Assembly: GCA_003427395.1 (NCBI GenBank)
Contig: BFEA01000057.1
Coordinates: forward strand, 2,019,472 to 2,060,663
Length of the DNA stretch: 41,192 bases
Reading direction: 5' to 3'
Origin: Chara braunii
Taxonomy: Eukaryota; Streptophyta; Charophyceae; Charales; Characeae
In this document: positions 9,877-19,779 of the stretch, one piece after another
Layout: every line of letters starts with the position of its first letter
Position numbering within the stretch: the first letter of the stretch is position 1
Notes under the pieces: model-generated
What the model was told of the DNA's origin: nothing
Seen by the model: only the letters and a program-made list of their open reading frames with translations
Database searches by the model: none
Position numbers and translations under genes: made by a program

Positions 9877-10200
9877 TCAACCTAAAGGTTCTTACCCTGT
9901 GATTTGAATTGTTTTGTTGATTTTTCACCCAGACTTTATTGAATGGTCATTTAACAAAGATACTAAGTATTTTGTTTTGAGGAGTTGCATAAAAAATGAG
10001 GCTTATGCGGTTAAAGCGAGGGGTGTGAACACATAAAAATTCAACCTAAAGGTTTTAACCCTGTGATTTGAATTGTTTTGTTGAGTTTTTACCCAGACTT
10101 TATTGAATGGTCATTTAACAAAGATACTGAGTATTTTGTTTTGAGAAGTTGTAAAAAAAGTGAGGCTTGTGCGGTTAAAGCGAGGGGTGTGAGCGCAAAG
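9877..10200 (+). repeat. Tandem duplication, period 164 bp, unit 2 only
   Basis: The block starting TCAACCTAAAGGTT at 9877 starts again at 10041. It includes the ACTTTATTGAATGGTC and GCGAGGGGTGTGA landmarks in both copies. Units 1 and 3 have a single copy, so this duplication is private to unit 2. Confidence 0.7.
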
Positions 10201-10638
10201 AATGGTTGAAGTTGATCCCGTACAATGCATGAACTTTGGTTGAATTTTTCAAGTGATTGCAGATTTATTTGTGACTCGGACTCTGGATTTGATTATCTCC
10301 GATCACATGTTTATGGTTGAAGGGAATCCCACTGTGATTGTGAGAAAAGATCGTGTCGTATTTATGACCTTTTATATATATGTACATACATACGTCTTGA
10401 GGGTTCGTGCGGTTTATTGTGACTATGCGCAAGGGTTAAGCGACTTATGCGTTAAGAGAAGAGGCAGATCCTCTTTTATTTTTTGTTTTTTAGAGTTTTA
10501 TGGTTGAACGTTGTAGTCTGTGGCAGTTGTCAAATTCAAACTCATTGAGTTCTCTGAAGACCCTGGATGATGGTGTTGGTCTCCAAGGCGATAAGAGACT
10601 ATTGCCACCACAGGTACGAACCTGTGTACCACCCACTC

Positions 10639-10653
10639 TCCGCAGGGTGCAGA
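10639..10653 (+). ncRNA. GRG-loop hairpin G, unit 2 copy
   Basis: TCCGCA/TGCAGA around GGG, with one C.A mismatch. Compared with unit 3 (TCCACA/TGTGGA), the fourth stem pair changes from A-U to G-C with both sides altered. Confidence 0.5.
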
Positions 10654-10980
10654 AGAGGGTGTGGTTCCCAACCGCATTTAACGGTTATCTAGCGTCGAAA
10701 GATTATTCCCTCAAGGCGCGTGTCATCCGACACTTGATTGCCAAATACGGCCCCCGAGATTAATGAGGACCGCACAATTTTGGGTACTACATAGTAGGTC
10801 ATCGTTGCGACTGTTTGCGTAAGCTTGCATTGCGAGTCGGTATGAGAAGGTCCAGCGTCCACTCAATTTTATACTAAGATCTCGCTTGTGTCGCCTATCC
10901 GATTTCCACGTCGGAAGGTTATAGGATGCCTACTGAAGGGACTAGGATTGTTTATCTTATTTGTTTTGTGTCATTCCGTG

Positions 10981-11006
10981 TGTATGTGTGTATGTGTGTG
11001 TGTGTG
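10981..11006. repeat. GT microsatellite
   Basis: A short imperfect TATGTGTG/GT run. The same position in unit 3 (34866-34891) has a GT run, while unit 1 does not, so it expands within the family. Confidence 0.8.
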
Positions 11007-11025
11007 CTTTAATTTTATATTTAAA

Positions 11026-11029
11026 GCGT
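11026..11029. repeat. Target site duplication of unit N, left copy (GCGT)
   Basis: GCGT precedes TGTCGGAGC here and follows CGCGCGACA at 21250-21253. The 5-mer AGCGT also matches if the terminal A is counted as shared. The unoccupied site in unit 3 reads TTAAAGCGTGGTG, with one GCGT. Confidence 0.75.
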
Positions 11030-11034
11030 TGTCG

Positions 11035-11064
11035 GAGCAAACACCCTTACAAGGGTATTTGCTC
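11035..11064 (+). ncRNA. 5'-terminal hairpin of unit N
   Basis: Directly after TGTCG, GAGCAAA pairs with TTTGCTC and ACCCTT with AAGGGT around a 2-nt loop, with a single C.A mismatch. Unit 3 has the equivalent at 27541-27570, where the C.A is a T-A pair. It could be a transcription or integration signal of the LTR start. Confidence 0.6.
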
Positions 11065-12240
11065 ATGTTTTGCCTTCGATGTAGGATCGACGCCGGTTAC
11101 CATACCGGAAACAGCCTGAAGTGAAAAGTAAGAATTTTTGGCATGACGCCATGAAGCAAATTTCTCGACCATTGAGGACGAGGTCGCTAGGTGATCATAT
11201 GCGTGATACGTCGTGTACGAAAACAGATAAAGGTTAGTAAAAGTTATAGTTTTTCGGCCATAAGGGCTAGAGGATTGAAAGAGAACAAAAAAAGGTCGCG
11301 CGGGATGCGGCGACCACGATTTAAACATGCCAAAGGCTCAGGCGGTAAGGCAAAAATGAATTAGAACGAGTGACAGGGCGTCGGACCAGCTGGTATTGGA
11401 AAGCCGACAGGTTGCGCCGCCATAAAATATAAAGACGACATGAAAAATTAATATAACCCTGACCATGCGGTCGGGGCAGCCAAAAGACACACCGCTGGCC
11501 ATAATAGGTAACGACAGTCAGTACATCTGTCCTTACTCGCATGTCGTGAGCGAGGTTGAGGTTACCGCTCAACCTCCCGTATGTAGAGAGGAAGTTGCCT
11601 CTTGGGTGGTGACTCCCTAACCACGTAGCCACCGAAACAACTGGTGTCTCTGTCCCTTTGCGGAGAGGGACACTGCTGCAAGTTCTAATATCGTTCGCAA
11701 AGTGCCTGGACTCAGATTATTTGAACTGATACCCACCTACCTAACGTTATTGGGCCTCTAAAAAGGCGAACTGTTGTCTTCCTTTGCACGGCCTCGAGTA
11801 CCGGGCACATCTACCTCTACTTGGTATAGTATCGACCTAGTACCTGCTACTTCAATGTTTTTCGTTGCTCTTAGGTATGTCGGGCCACTTTTCACCGCCA
11901 CTTAAGTGTTTTTCCCCGCCGCAACCCTCAATGTTACGATCAAGGGTAAGTATCGGCCCTTCAAGTCTTCCGATCGATCAAGAGCCCTTGCGGTCAAGCA
12001 CACACTCAAGCTGACAAGCACTCAGACAGGCATGCAGACCGACAAATCTGCATACACACGGACTTGGAAAACGGGCTCAAATGAGCACCCAATACTCTAC
12101 TTATATCTGAATTGCTGCATGTTTATTAGAGGTAGGAGCTAAATTGGTAGGCATAGGTGCGGATTTGGCAAGGGGAGAATTTAGTGATCGAATTTCCCCC
12201 GCCTCATAACTAGCTCTCTTTTAGTGAAGGAGCTCTGCAA
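11065..12240. other. Unit N, unassigned 5' region
   Basis: This is mixed-composition DNA with short ORFs on both strands. None resembles a known domain, and none has a counterpart in unit 3. I see no gene. Confidence 0.4.
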
Positions 12241-12250
12241 CATTTTCACG

Positions 12251-12334
12251 AGGGCTCAGTTGGTCGGGGCTCGAACCCATGACCTCTGTATTAGGATTAG
12301 TTTCAGTTTGTATGTTAGTTAAGACCTGAGCCCT
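12251..12334 (-). ncRNA. tRNA-like remnant (possible SINE fossil)
   Basis: On the - strand AGGGCTCA (start) and TGAGCCCT (end) form an 8-bp acceptor-like stem 68 bases apart. Before the 3' arm lies GGTCATGGGTTCGAGCCCC, a good tRNA T-arm/B-box (GGTTCGANNCC type) with the arm extended by GGTC/GACC. No convincing A box or anticodon arm is visible, so this is not a working tRNA gene. A tRNA-derived SINE head is the likelier reading. Confidence 0.35.
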
Positions 12335-12734
12335 GCTATAACGGGGGCCCGCCACTTGGCAAGCTAGGGTAGTTAGGATTTAGGCTCCTGCCCGTTGGTG
12401 AGGACCCAACAATTTTTTTTTTTTTCTGTCTATATTCTTATCTCAACTTCTGTTTCTGACAGTTCGGGCGCTAGCATTATTACAGTTTGATTTTTTTTTC
12501 TTTATTTTCGAAATTTTGAGTAAACTTTTAACTACGATTTGAATACTACTTACATATTAGGATGGGTTCATTAGAAGGAAAGAACGGAAGAGCTTTCGGG
12601 CGCCCGCCGCGAACTAAAAGACTCTTTAAATCCCCCAACCAGTCAGACTCGCAGGGGTGGCGATCTATATCTACCGCTAGAATGAGGAAAGATACTGGTG
12701 TGAAGATCTACGAGGAGGTTGAGAACGTACGTAA

Positions 12735-12779
12735 TATTATTATTTTTATTATTATTATTATTATTATCATTATTATTGT
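12735..12779. repeat. TTA/ATT microsatellite
   Basis: An imperfect ATT triplet run of about 14 units inside unit N. Confidence 0.9.
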
Positions 12780-13031
12780 TCCATTATCTCTATGACTTCC
12801 CGTACTCCCGGTGTTACGAGAGTTGAACCTGCCCTGATCGGGAGGGTAGATTCTTCGATCCGAAGAGAAAGAGAGTTGTAGGGACAACTACCCAGGTTGG
12901 CCGGGCCCGTCTCTACTCAAGGGAAAAATGGGAAGGACGAGAAAAAAACTACGGGCGACACGAGTAGCAGCAAGGCGCCGAGCTGCAAATATACAAGCGC
13001 GCGCCAACGAGCGCAAGCTTGATTACGAGGG

Positions 13032-13066
13032 AGCTGTTTTTTTTTTGTTTTTTTTTTTTTTGTTGT
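13032..13066. repeat. Poly(T)-rich tract
   Basis: Near-continuous T with three G interruptions. It could be the poly(A) tail of a short retroposed sequence on the - strand, but no source gene is evident beside it. Confidence 0.5.
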
Positions 13067-13164
13067 TGTGATCGACGGGAGATTCCGTTGTGCCAACCAT
13101 ACCTCGAGTGGAAAGCTTTCATGACAACAGCGACAGAGAGCGGGAGAAAGATCCGGTGAGTTTT

Positions 13165-13307
13165 CAATCTCGCGGCTGTCGTCATGGTAGTTCCACCGGG
13201 AGGAGCAAAATTGAATAAATCTCCCGCTACAACATGGAAAAATACACAGTCACTTGCGCTCGCCCGCTGTCGCGCCGTCGCCCCGGCTCGTCCATGGGAT
13301 TGCCATA

Positions 13308-13354
<47 letters not shown>

Positions 13355-13595
13355 GTGCGCATCTAAGAAAAAGAGGGAACGGGCAAGTCTTTAATCTTGC
13401 GGCGACCTCCGCTACTTCCGTTGATAGGATGAGCAAAATCGAATGAATCTCCCGCTATAACATGGAAATATACACGATTGTGTATGTATATGTGTGTGTG
13501 CGAGCGTGAATCAAGCGGCGAACCTCGTGCTACTTCCATCTACGGGGTAAGCAGAATCAAATGAATCTAACGTTAGGACACGGAAATATACGCTA
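13165..13595. repeat. Three dispersed copies of a ~90-bp repeat separated by GT tracts
   Basis: Blocks near 13165-13250, 13390-13475 and 13510-13595 share a TTCC...GAGCAAAATCGAATGAATCT segment and an ACATGGAAATATACAC segment. Between the first two lies a pure GT run at 13311-13352. The second and third are separated by a short GT-rich stretch. This looks like a microsatellite-associated minisatellite. Confidence 0.65.
13311..13352. repeat. GT microsatellite (about 21 units)
   Basis: An uninterrupted GT dinucleotide run. Left-handed DNA potential is expected for such tracts in general. Confidence 0.95.
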
Positions 13596-14009
13596 CTACA
13601 CTAATGTGTGTGTGGATATGTGTGAGTACGTGTGTGTGCTTGTGCGGGTGTGAGAGAGAAGAAGACGCAGGGAGAGAGAGAGATGAGGAGGGGGATGTAA
13701 GGGCGCATACCTGGTATTGGCGATGGTCTGCAAGGATCAACATCTTCAAGTACTTTGGTTCTGTTGATGGTAGTGGCCGCGCGAAAGTAGGCTGGGCGAT
13801 GAGCGCCGAGCAGAAGAGGGACTCTGGATACTCATGTCGGTGATGCCGAGAGCATACTCTCATTGACAACCAAATTCAGCATTCTAATCCCCCATTGGTG
13901 TAATGCCAGCACAATGCTGCATTTGAACTGTGTCGGATTCCTGACTTTGATTATGGTTTTTCAGCCCGAGGTCTGTCATTTAGCTATCCTTCATATTACT
14001 TGTATTACT

Positions 14010-14012
14010 AAC

Positions 14013-14056
<44 letters not shown>
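14010..14056. repeat. ATT microsatellite (about 15 units)
   Basis: A pure ATT/TTA triplet run inside unit N. Confidence 0.95.
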
Positions 14057-14057
<1 letters not shown>

Positions 14058-15109
14058 GACATTCCACTAGCAGTAGCCCGATCACAACTGCAGTTTCAGA
14101 CAAAAGAGAAAGAAGAGATAAGAAGTGATTACGAGTGAATGTGAAATAGGAAGAAGGGAGGAGGTAAAAAGGAAAAAGATCTCACCTTCAATTGCAGGCT
14201 GACAATCTCGACTTCAACACCGGACCGTACTGCAGGATTGGGGACATGCACTACACAAACGATCTACCAAGATCGTCGTGATGATGATGATAGCTTGTTG
14301 AGAATATTTCTGGTTACGCGACGGTATGCCTAGTAAGGGTAAGTCATTAGCTGGCACTGGTCACACCTTTACCAACTGCGTACATGGATGGCATACTCCC
14401 TGGTATGAATAAATCGGATCGAGGTACTCGGCCGAATTCATCAATTTTTGTTGATTACATTTACGTTCGTTTATTAGTATTAATTAACGTTATTATTATT
14501 ATTATTTCCTTACCAGTTCATGTAATTAGGCCAAGAAACACGGTAAAGTGCGTGCTGAAGAATCGGCAGGGCAGCTGAATGGAACATTAGGCGGGTGAGG
14601 GGAGTAAAAGCCATGCAGCCGCCCGGTTGTCAATGGACTAGAAGAGGGAGAGGGTAGGTAAGAAAAGGAGGAAGGAGGAGAAGACGCATGAGGGAGGGGA
14701 GGTGATGAGCACAGCGGGGCACTTACCTGATATATCTACCATACAAGAAGTTCAGCCTACTGATGAGTCGATGGAAGTTCGGTGAAACAGTGGCCACAGT
14801 CTCTTGTTTGATGTCCTCCTCCCCTTCCTTGCCTACGGACCGTCGCATTTTATCCTGCTTCATCCCCTCTACCGCTATCGGGATTGGATGCATGCGTTAA
14901 AATCCGTGCTTTCCGTGCAGTCGAGGAAGGTGGGTTGGGGAATCAAATAAATGGGAAGAACGAGGTTGAGCGGAGTAAGAGGGGGATATGGAGAAAAAGG
15001 GATAGACAGAAGGAGGAGATGAGGTATGTACATGATGCATGAAGAGAAGTCGGCAATTGAATTGACATCATGAACATTGGTATTCGAGAATTAGAGTGGG
15101 CATGTGTGC

Positions 15110-16020
15110 GTGTGCGTCTGTCTGTGTGAGTGCGTGTGCGAGAGGAAAAGGGAGAGTGTGTGTGTGAAAGAGAGAGAGAGACAGACAGACAACAGGAAAA
15201 ACAGAGACAGACCGACAGACGCAGACAGCCAGAGATAACAAACGCAGACAGTCATACAGACAAACGCCGACTGACAAACAAACAGATGGACAAACACAAA
15301 CAAACATACAAGACAGACTCTCTGCCCAGGGATCTTTTGACTGATGGATAAGGACTCACCACCTCGCCCATGTGTATGTGCATGTGTGTGTGTGTGTGAA
15401 AGAGAGTAAGAGAATGAGAAACGAGAACAGACAAGACATGGCAAACCAGACACGGACAGAAAACGGACGGACAATTAGATAAGACAGTCAGCCAGGTAGA
15501 CACGAACGAACAGGCAGGCAAGACACACTCACACACACACACAAAGGAAGAGAGAAAAGAGAAGAAGGAGGTACGATTATAGACAATGTATCTTTCCATG
15601 TTGAAGTAGAAGAATCACTTACCTTCTGTGCGGTCCAAGCGTAGTACAGCGAGGCCCATTACACTTGCAAGAGAAACCGTAAGCGAGATTGCTAACTACT
15701 TACGGGAACGAGCATTTCACAGATTGCTTCCTACTGGAGGTTGTATGATAAGAAGATCTCGGGAGCTGTGTAACTCTATAACGGATCATCCCTTATTGGT
15801 ACACAAGCCCTCGTCCGCAAACGTTCACAAGCATACACGACCAGACTCACTCAGAGAAAGAAGAGAGAAAGACAGACAAACAGAAACAAAAAGACAGATG
15901 GAGACAGACAGACAAGTGTCAGACAGACAAACAAGTGTCAGCCAGCCAGCCAGACAGACTGTCGGACAAACAGACTAGACAGACAGAAAAACAAGACAGG
16001 CATACAAGGAGAAAGAGAGG
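15110..16020. repeat. Purine/CAGA-rich low-complexity region
   Basis: GT and GA dinucleotides alternate with long stretches of the tetranucleotide CAGA and relatives, near 15178-15320, 15425-15540 and 15865-15990. Apparent ORFs here on both strands are compositional artefacts. Confidence 0.8.
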
Positions 16021-16123
16021 AGAAAGAGCAGGAGGGGCTCATAAAGATGCACGTGCGGAGGTAGAAGAAGGAGAAGAGGAGGAAAAAGAAGAAGAAACCA
16101 GGGTGCACACAGTCTTGCATGGT

Positions 16124-16345
16124 ACCTACTGACTGGACAAAGTGCGACCGGGATTAGGTGCTGACTGGACGAAGTGCGACCAGGACTGGGTACCTGCTGA
16201 CTGGACGAAGTGCAACCAGGACTAGGTACCTGCTGATTGGACGAAGTGCGACCAGGACTGGGTACGTACTGATTGGACGAAGTGCGACCGGGACTGGGTA
16301 CCTGCTGACTGTACAAAGTGCGGCTGGGACTGGGTACTGCTGACT
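16124..16345. repeat. 36-bp minisatellite, 6 copies
   Basis: The unit contains TGACTGGACGAAGTGCGACC and GGACTGGGTACC-type blocks and repeats every 36 bp, with one copy shortened by 2-3 bp. As 36 is a multiple of three, it yields a 12-residue repeating peptide on either strand. Nothing suggests that it is translated. Confidence 0.85.
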
Positions 16346-16887
16346 TGACACATTTGGACAACCCTCTTGCCCATTTGCCTCTAGTCTAACGAGAGCAAAA
16401 CTCGAAAGGTCACTTCCGGACCTTCCGGAAGTCTGTAAACTTGGCCTTTCGGGTCTGTAGCGGCTGCGACCTTGACTTTTCAAGATTGCAGCGGCTACGA
16501 CTTCTACACAGCTATGACCCCTACTCGACTGACCTATAGATTGAACTCCGACAGCTGCACGGACCTACGACATACAACTATCAACTACCAAAACACAGGT
16601 TGCGAGTCCAAGCACAGGGGTCTACTCGATACTGAACACGGGTGCAGGCAAGGTCTAGGGGTCGAGCCCTGGGGACTGCATCTACTGCCGAAAAGGTGAA
16701 AACCGTTCTAACTGTATTGCTATCCGAATAATTAGAGAGAAAGAGAGGGAGAGAGTAAAAAGAGAGAATGAAGTACCTGGTCTTGGAAATGGTGTACGGG
16801 ATTACTGTTTATTGTTATTTTTTTGTTATTTCTAAGAGGTATTACCCAATATCACCCTTTGCAGCCCAGCCATAGTTGCCGGCAGCA

Positions 16888-16986
16888 CAGGCCGGACCAA
16901 GCGAGAAAAAATGAGGGGCTAGTAAGAAAAAGCGGTGGCCGGACCAAGCGAGAAAAAAGGAGGGGCTAGTAAGAAAAAATGGTGGT
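16888..16986. repeat. ~48-bp direct duplication
   Basis: GCCGGACCAAGCGAGAAAAA...GGGGCTAGTAAGAAAAA occurs twice in tandem (from about 16890 and 16937) with few differences, which indicates a recent duplication. Confidence 0.75.
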
Positions 16987-17464
16987 CGCATGAAGAGAAA
17001 CAAGGAAAGAAAGGAGAAGGAGAAGTGGGCGATGGTGAGCTGCATACCAAACAACAAGCTTGTTCACTCACAGTCCTGATAACGGGCATGCGGAACGACA
17101 AAATGGATAATTATGCCCTGGGCTGTGTGGCGGGAACAAAAAAAATATATGAGGGTGAAAAGAAGAAATATTAGAAAAGGAGAAAAGCAAAAGGGATGAA
17201 GAAGGATGAAGGAGAGGGAAAAGAGAGAGGAAGGAGGAGAAAAGTGAAAATGAGGAGAGGACCAATGACGAAGCGGGCGGAAGGATTTTTTTTTATGGCT
17301 CTTGCGTTTTCTTTTTCTTTTAATTTGTGAAAAGATAAATTATTTATTGTACTGCAAATATTCTTATTACTATTGCTCTCCAAAATTATTATTAATATTA
17401 TTTATTTTTATTTATGGTTGTTGTCATTGTTATTTACTATCATTCATTGATTAGCATCATGGGT

Positions 17465-17805
17465 AAGGAGGCGGATCAGATGTGGAGGGAAGGAGTGAGG
17501 TACCAGAGAGAGGAGAGAGGGGCGATCACCGTGTGATGGTGCCTACCTCCCCCATCCTCCTCCCTTCTCTCCTTGGTTTAATTCCCTCATTTCCTTTTTC
17601 TCCATACCTGTCCAGGAATATTATTATAATCATTATCGTTGTTATCATAATGCTATTGAAGGTAATGGGGAGGATCAGATATGGAGAGCTGTGGGGCACT
17701 GGAGAGGAGAGAGACATCGTCACCGTGTGACGGTGCCTGCCTCCTCCATCCTTCTCCATTCTCCCGTGATCTAATCCCCTCACTTCCCTATGTTTTCACA
17801 AACTA
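17465..17805. repeat. Two purine/pyrimidine foldback units
   Basis: Units near 17465-17610 and 17660-17800 each have a purine-rich left arm beginning near GGATCAGAT, a CACCGTGTGAYGGTGCC hairpin in the middle, and a pyrimidine-rich right arm. The arms are roughly complementary, so each could fold as RNA or extrude as DNA. They lie just upstream of hairpin D of unit N. Confidence 0.55.
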
Positions 17806-17896
17806 TCCGAAATGGTATGATCTCTCTGAATTGAAAGTCTACTTTATGGAAAAGGATGACCAAACGGACAGGCACAACAGGGCGATTGTGGAAGCT

Positions 17897-17928
17897 CTGC
17901 CGGAGTTTAGGAGAAACTCCGGAGGCAG
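17897..17928 (+). ncRNA. Conserved hairpin D, unit N copy (perfect)
   Basis: CTGCC/GGCAG and GGAGTTT/AAACTCC pair without mismatch around loop AGGAG, with the same GGA bulge as the other three copies. The stem bases differ from unit 1 (GGAGCTC/GAGTTCT) on both sides. Confidence 0.65.
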
Positions 17929-18219
17929 GAAACCATAAGGTACGCATGACTCTATCTTTTCCCTTATCCCTTACTAGTTACAACTCTCTATCAGACTGCA
18001 TGAATGAATGTGTGCTATACATTTTCTTGTTTTTCTTCAGGAGTAAAACTTTCAGAAAGGGTGGATGGACATATGCATGAAATAAGAACCTTCCCTGAAG
18101 TAAGGAAGAAACCTAGGAGAACCGAGAAGGAACCTAGTGTGCTTGGGTGTGGGAGACGAAGTCGTGTGATGGAGGCTCCTGTGAAGTCGTCACACTGCTT
18201 GCATGAACTGACTAAGATG

Positions 18220-19495
18220 AATGATGGGATACCCCCATGACAGTTACCCTGTCATTTACCCGACTAAGTAATGACTTGATGAAATGTCTGTTTGACTCCA
18301 ACGTTGGTGACGGGAAGCTGTCGTGCGATTTCCTTGACACCTTACGTGTTGGATCTGAGAGGTGGGGTACAGGGCTTTTAAGCTAGGACGACTAACGTAA
18401 GCAAAGGTAGGAGGAGATTCCTGTGGGGCTCTCATATCGCCAATCGGACTAGGCTTGGAAGGAAATTAAGTACTCACTGCGTTAGTACACGAACTCCTAA
18501 ATCTAGGGCGATCTGTCCGACTTTCCGTGGATTTGTTTGAATTGGGGGTCAACTAACTGGGGAACGAATGAAGTGATTGTGTTTGGACAGTAGAGGGATA
18601 CTCCCGGGTGAGTAACCCTACTACTTGTTTGGGTATGACTGATGGGTGGAATGTATTTACTAACGGCCTATCTATTTAGCATTGGATCAGGTTACGGGAG
18701 GCTCCCGTGGGCCGTTCTATCGCTTAATCAAGGGAATGGTATTCACAGTCATTCGGGCCATAGTAGGATAACTCGCATGGGGTCGTCCTATTACGAGCTC
18801 GGACCTGAGCTGGTTATTAACACGAGAAGGGAAGAGATCACCTTACTATTCATTCTCCGACAACCTACGTACACCTCGTTTATCTATTCATCAAGTGGGT
18901 GATAGGTGAACTTCCGTGTGGATCGCCCAAGGGCCATACTCCAAAGGTAAACTATACCCAAGAAAGGAATAGGAAGACTCCCGTGGGGTCATCCTACTGC
19001 TTGTTTGGCTCTACCTTAACAAGCTTAATAAGATACTCCAGCAAAAGGAGCACCAGGTGGGGCCATCCTATTACGCTGAGAGAGTAGTACGGAAGCTCCC
19101 GTGGGGCCATCCTATTACGCTTTTAAGAATAAACTGGGCTCTGATCAAGGAATAATAGGGGACTTCCGTGAAGGTCACCTATTGCTGATTTGAATTATGT
19201 ACTGATCTTTGATAAAGAGGTGGTCTGAATTGTTGATGAATGTTGGAAGAAGAGTTGGAAGTGCCTCAACAAGGCCTTCTCAACTACTTGTTGTAACTAA
19301 TAGAGGGATACTCCCATGCGAGTTATCCGGTCGCTTGCAGAAGATTGTTTGAAATGCTTGAGTGTCTGCAGACTGCATGGACTTTGAAGAGTGGTTGAGT
19401 GCTCCCGGGAGGCTAGACAACTACTCATTTGACTTACTGACTGTCTGGGATTGATCAAGTAGTGGAAGATTCCCGTGTAAATCGGCCCACTGCTT
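18220..19495 (+). repeat. Hairpin array C (core ACTCCCGTGGGGTCA)
   Basis: About 13-15 hairpins lie 70-120 bp apart. The core is ACTCCCGTGGGGTCA or its relative GGGATACTCCC...GAGTTACCC. The best arms are AATGATGGG/CCTGTCATT with two G.U pairs (18220-18228/18248-18256), TAGTAGGA/TCCTATTA (18771-18778/18786-18793), GGTGA/TCGCC (18905/18923), TAGGA/TCCTA (18970/18992), GTAGTA+GGA/TCCTATTAC with a bulged C (19084-19093/19110-19118), AATAGG/CCTATT (19154/19178), AGTTGGAAG/CTTC-CAACT (19253/19276), GAGTGGTTG/CAACTACTC (19389-19397/19418-19426) and CAAGTAGTGG/CCACTGCTTG (19456-19465/19487-19496). Weaker members lie near 18306, 18589, 18662, 19026 and 19306. Arms vary independently of the core. Confidence 0.75.
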
Positions 19496-19779
19496 GTGTA
19501 TGTCAGGACTAGAACAAGAGGAAAAAAAAAGTAAGTGCTCCGGCGGAAGTGACTCCAAATGTCATAAAAGAAGCAGAATAAAGAATAAAATACCGCGGGG
19601 AAAAAAAATTAGAAAAGAAGAAGCTTCGCGTAGCCTCAGTTCATTAATAAACTCCTAAGGGAGAAACCGCCACTGGCACAAGTTGATCTAAGCCAGACCG
19701 CCGTGTAAGCACCAGAAGGGATGTGCTTACCCCGATGAAAGAAAATGAGAGGATTGGAAGTAAAAGAGAAACAATTTCC

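Larger units (their letters stand above)
5606..11029 (+). mobile_element. LTR-like unit 2, left part (5'-truncated, interrupted by unit N)
   Basis: Homology with unit 3 begins at CTGATCTC (5606 against about 29123) and is collinear to 11029. There the sequence TTAAAGCGT is cut by TGTCGGAGC, the start of unit N. It resumes at 21250 with GCGTGGTGTAACGAG and ends at 21690. Unit 3 has the uninterrupted version (34903-34925); unit 1 has a slightly changed one near 4561-4575. Relative to unit 3, unit 2 lacks about 380 bp near 6690 and about 120 bp just before the hairpin array. About 1.6 kb expected at its 5' end is replaced by gag relic 2. The region 5606-7990 shows only scattered short ORFs that are not preserved against unit 3. 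Confidence 0.7.

Noticed and set aside
12949-13436. Thr/His-rich ORFs over the GT tract
   Set aside because: The peptide is a direct read of the dinucleotide repeat.
14756-14786. Hammerhead ribozyme-like core: CTGATGA, a 5-bp stem II (GTCGA/TCGGT) and GAAAC
   Set aside because: Stems I and III cannot be built convincingly with a correctly placed cleavage triplet in type I or type III order. One such core is expected by chance in this much sequence at a rate I estimate near 0.4.
15068-15599. Cys/Val/Leu-rich ORFs on the - strand
   Set aside because: They are translations of GT, GA and CAGA microsatellites.
18220-19495. MicroRNA or snoRNA cluster
   Set aside because: Stems of 5-10 bp are too short for miRNA precursors, and no C/D (RTGATGA/CTGA) or H/ACA box pattern recurs with the hairpins.
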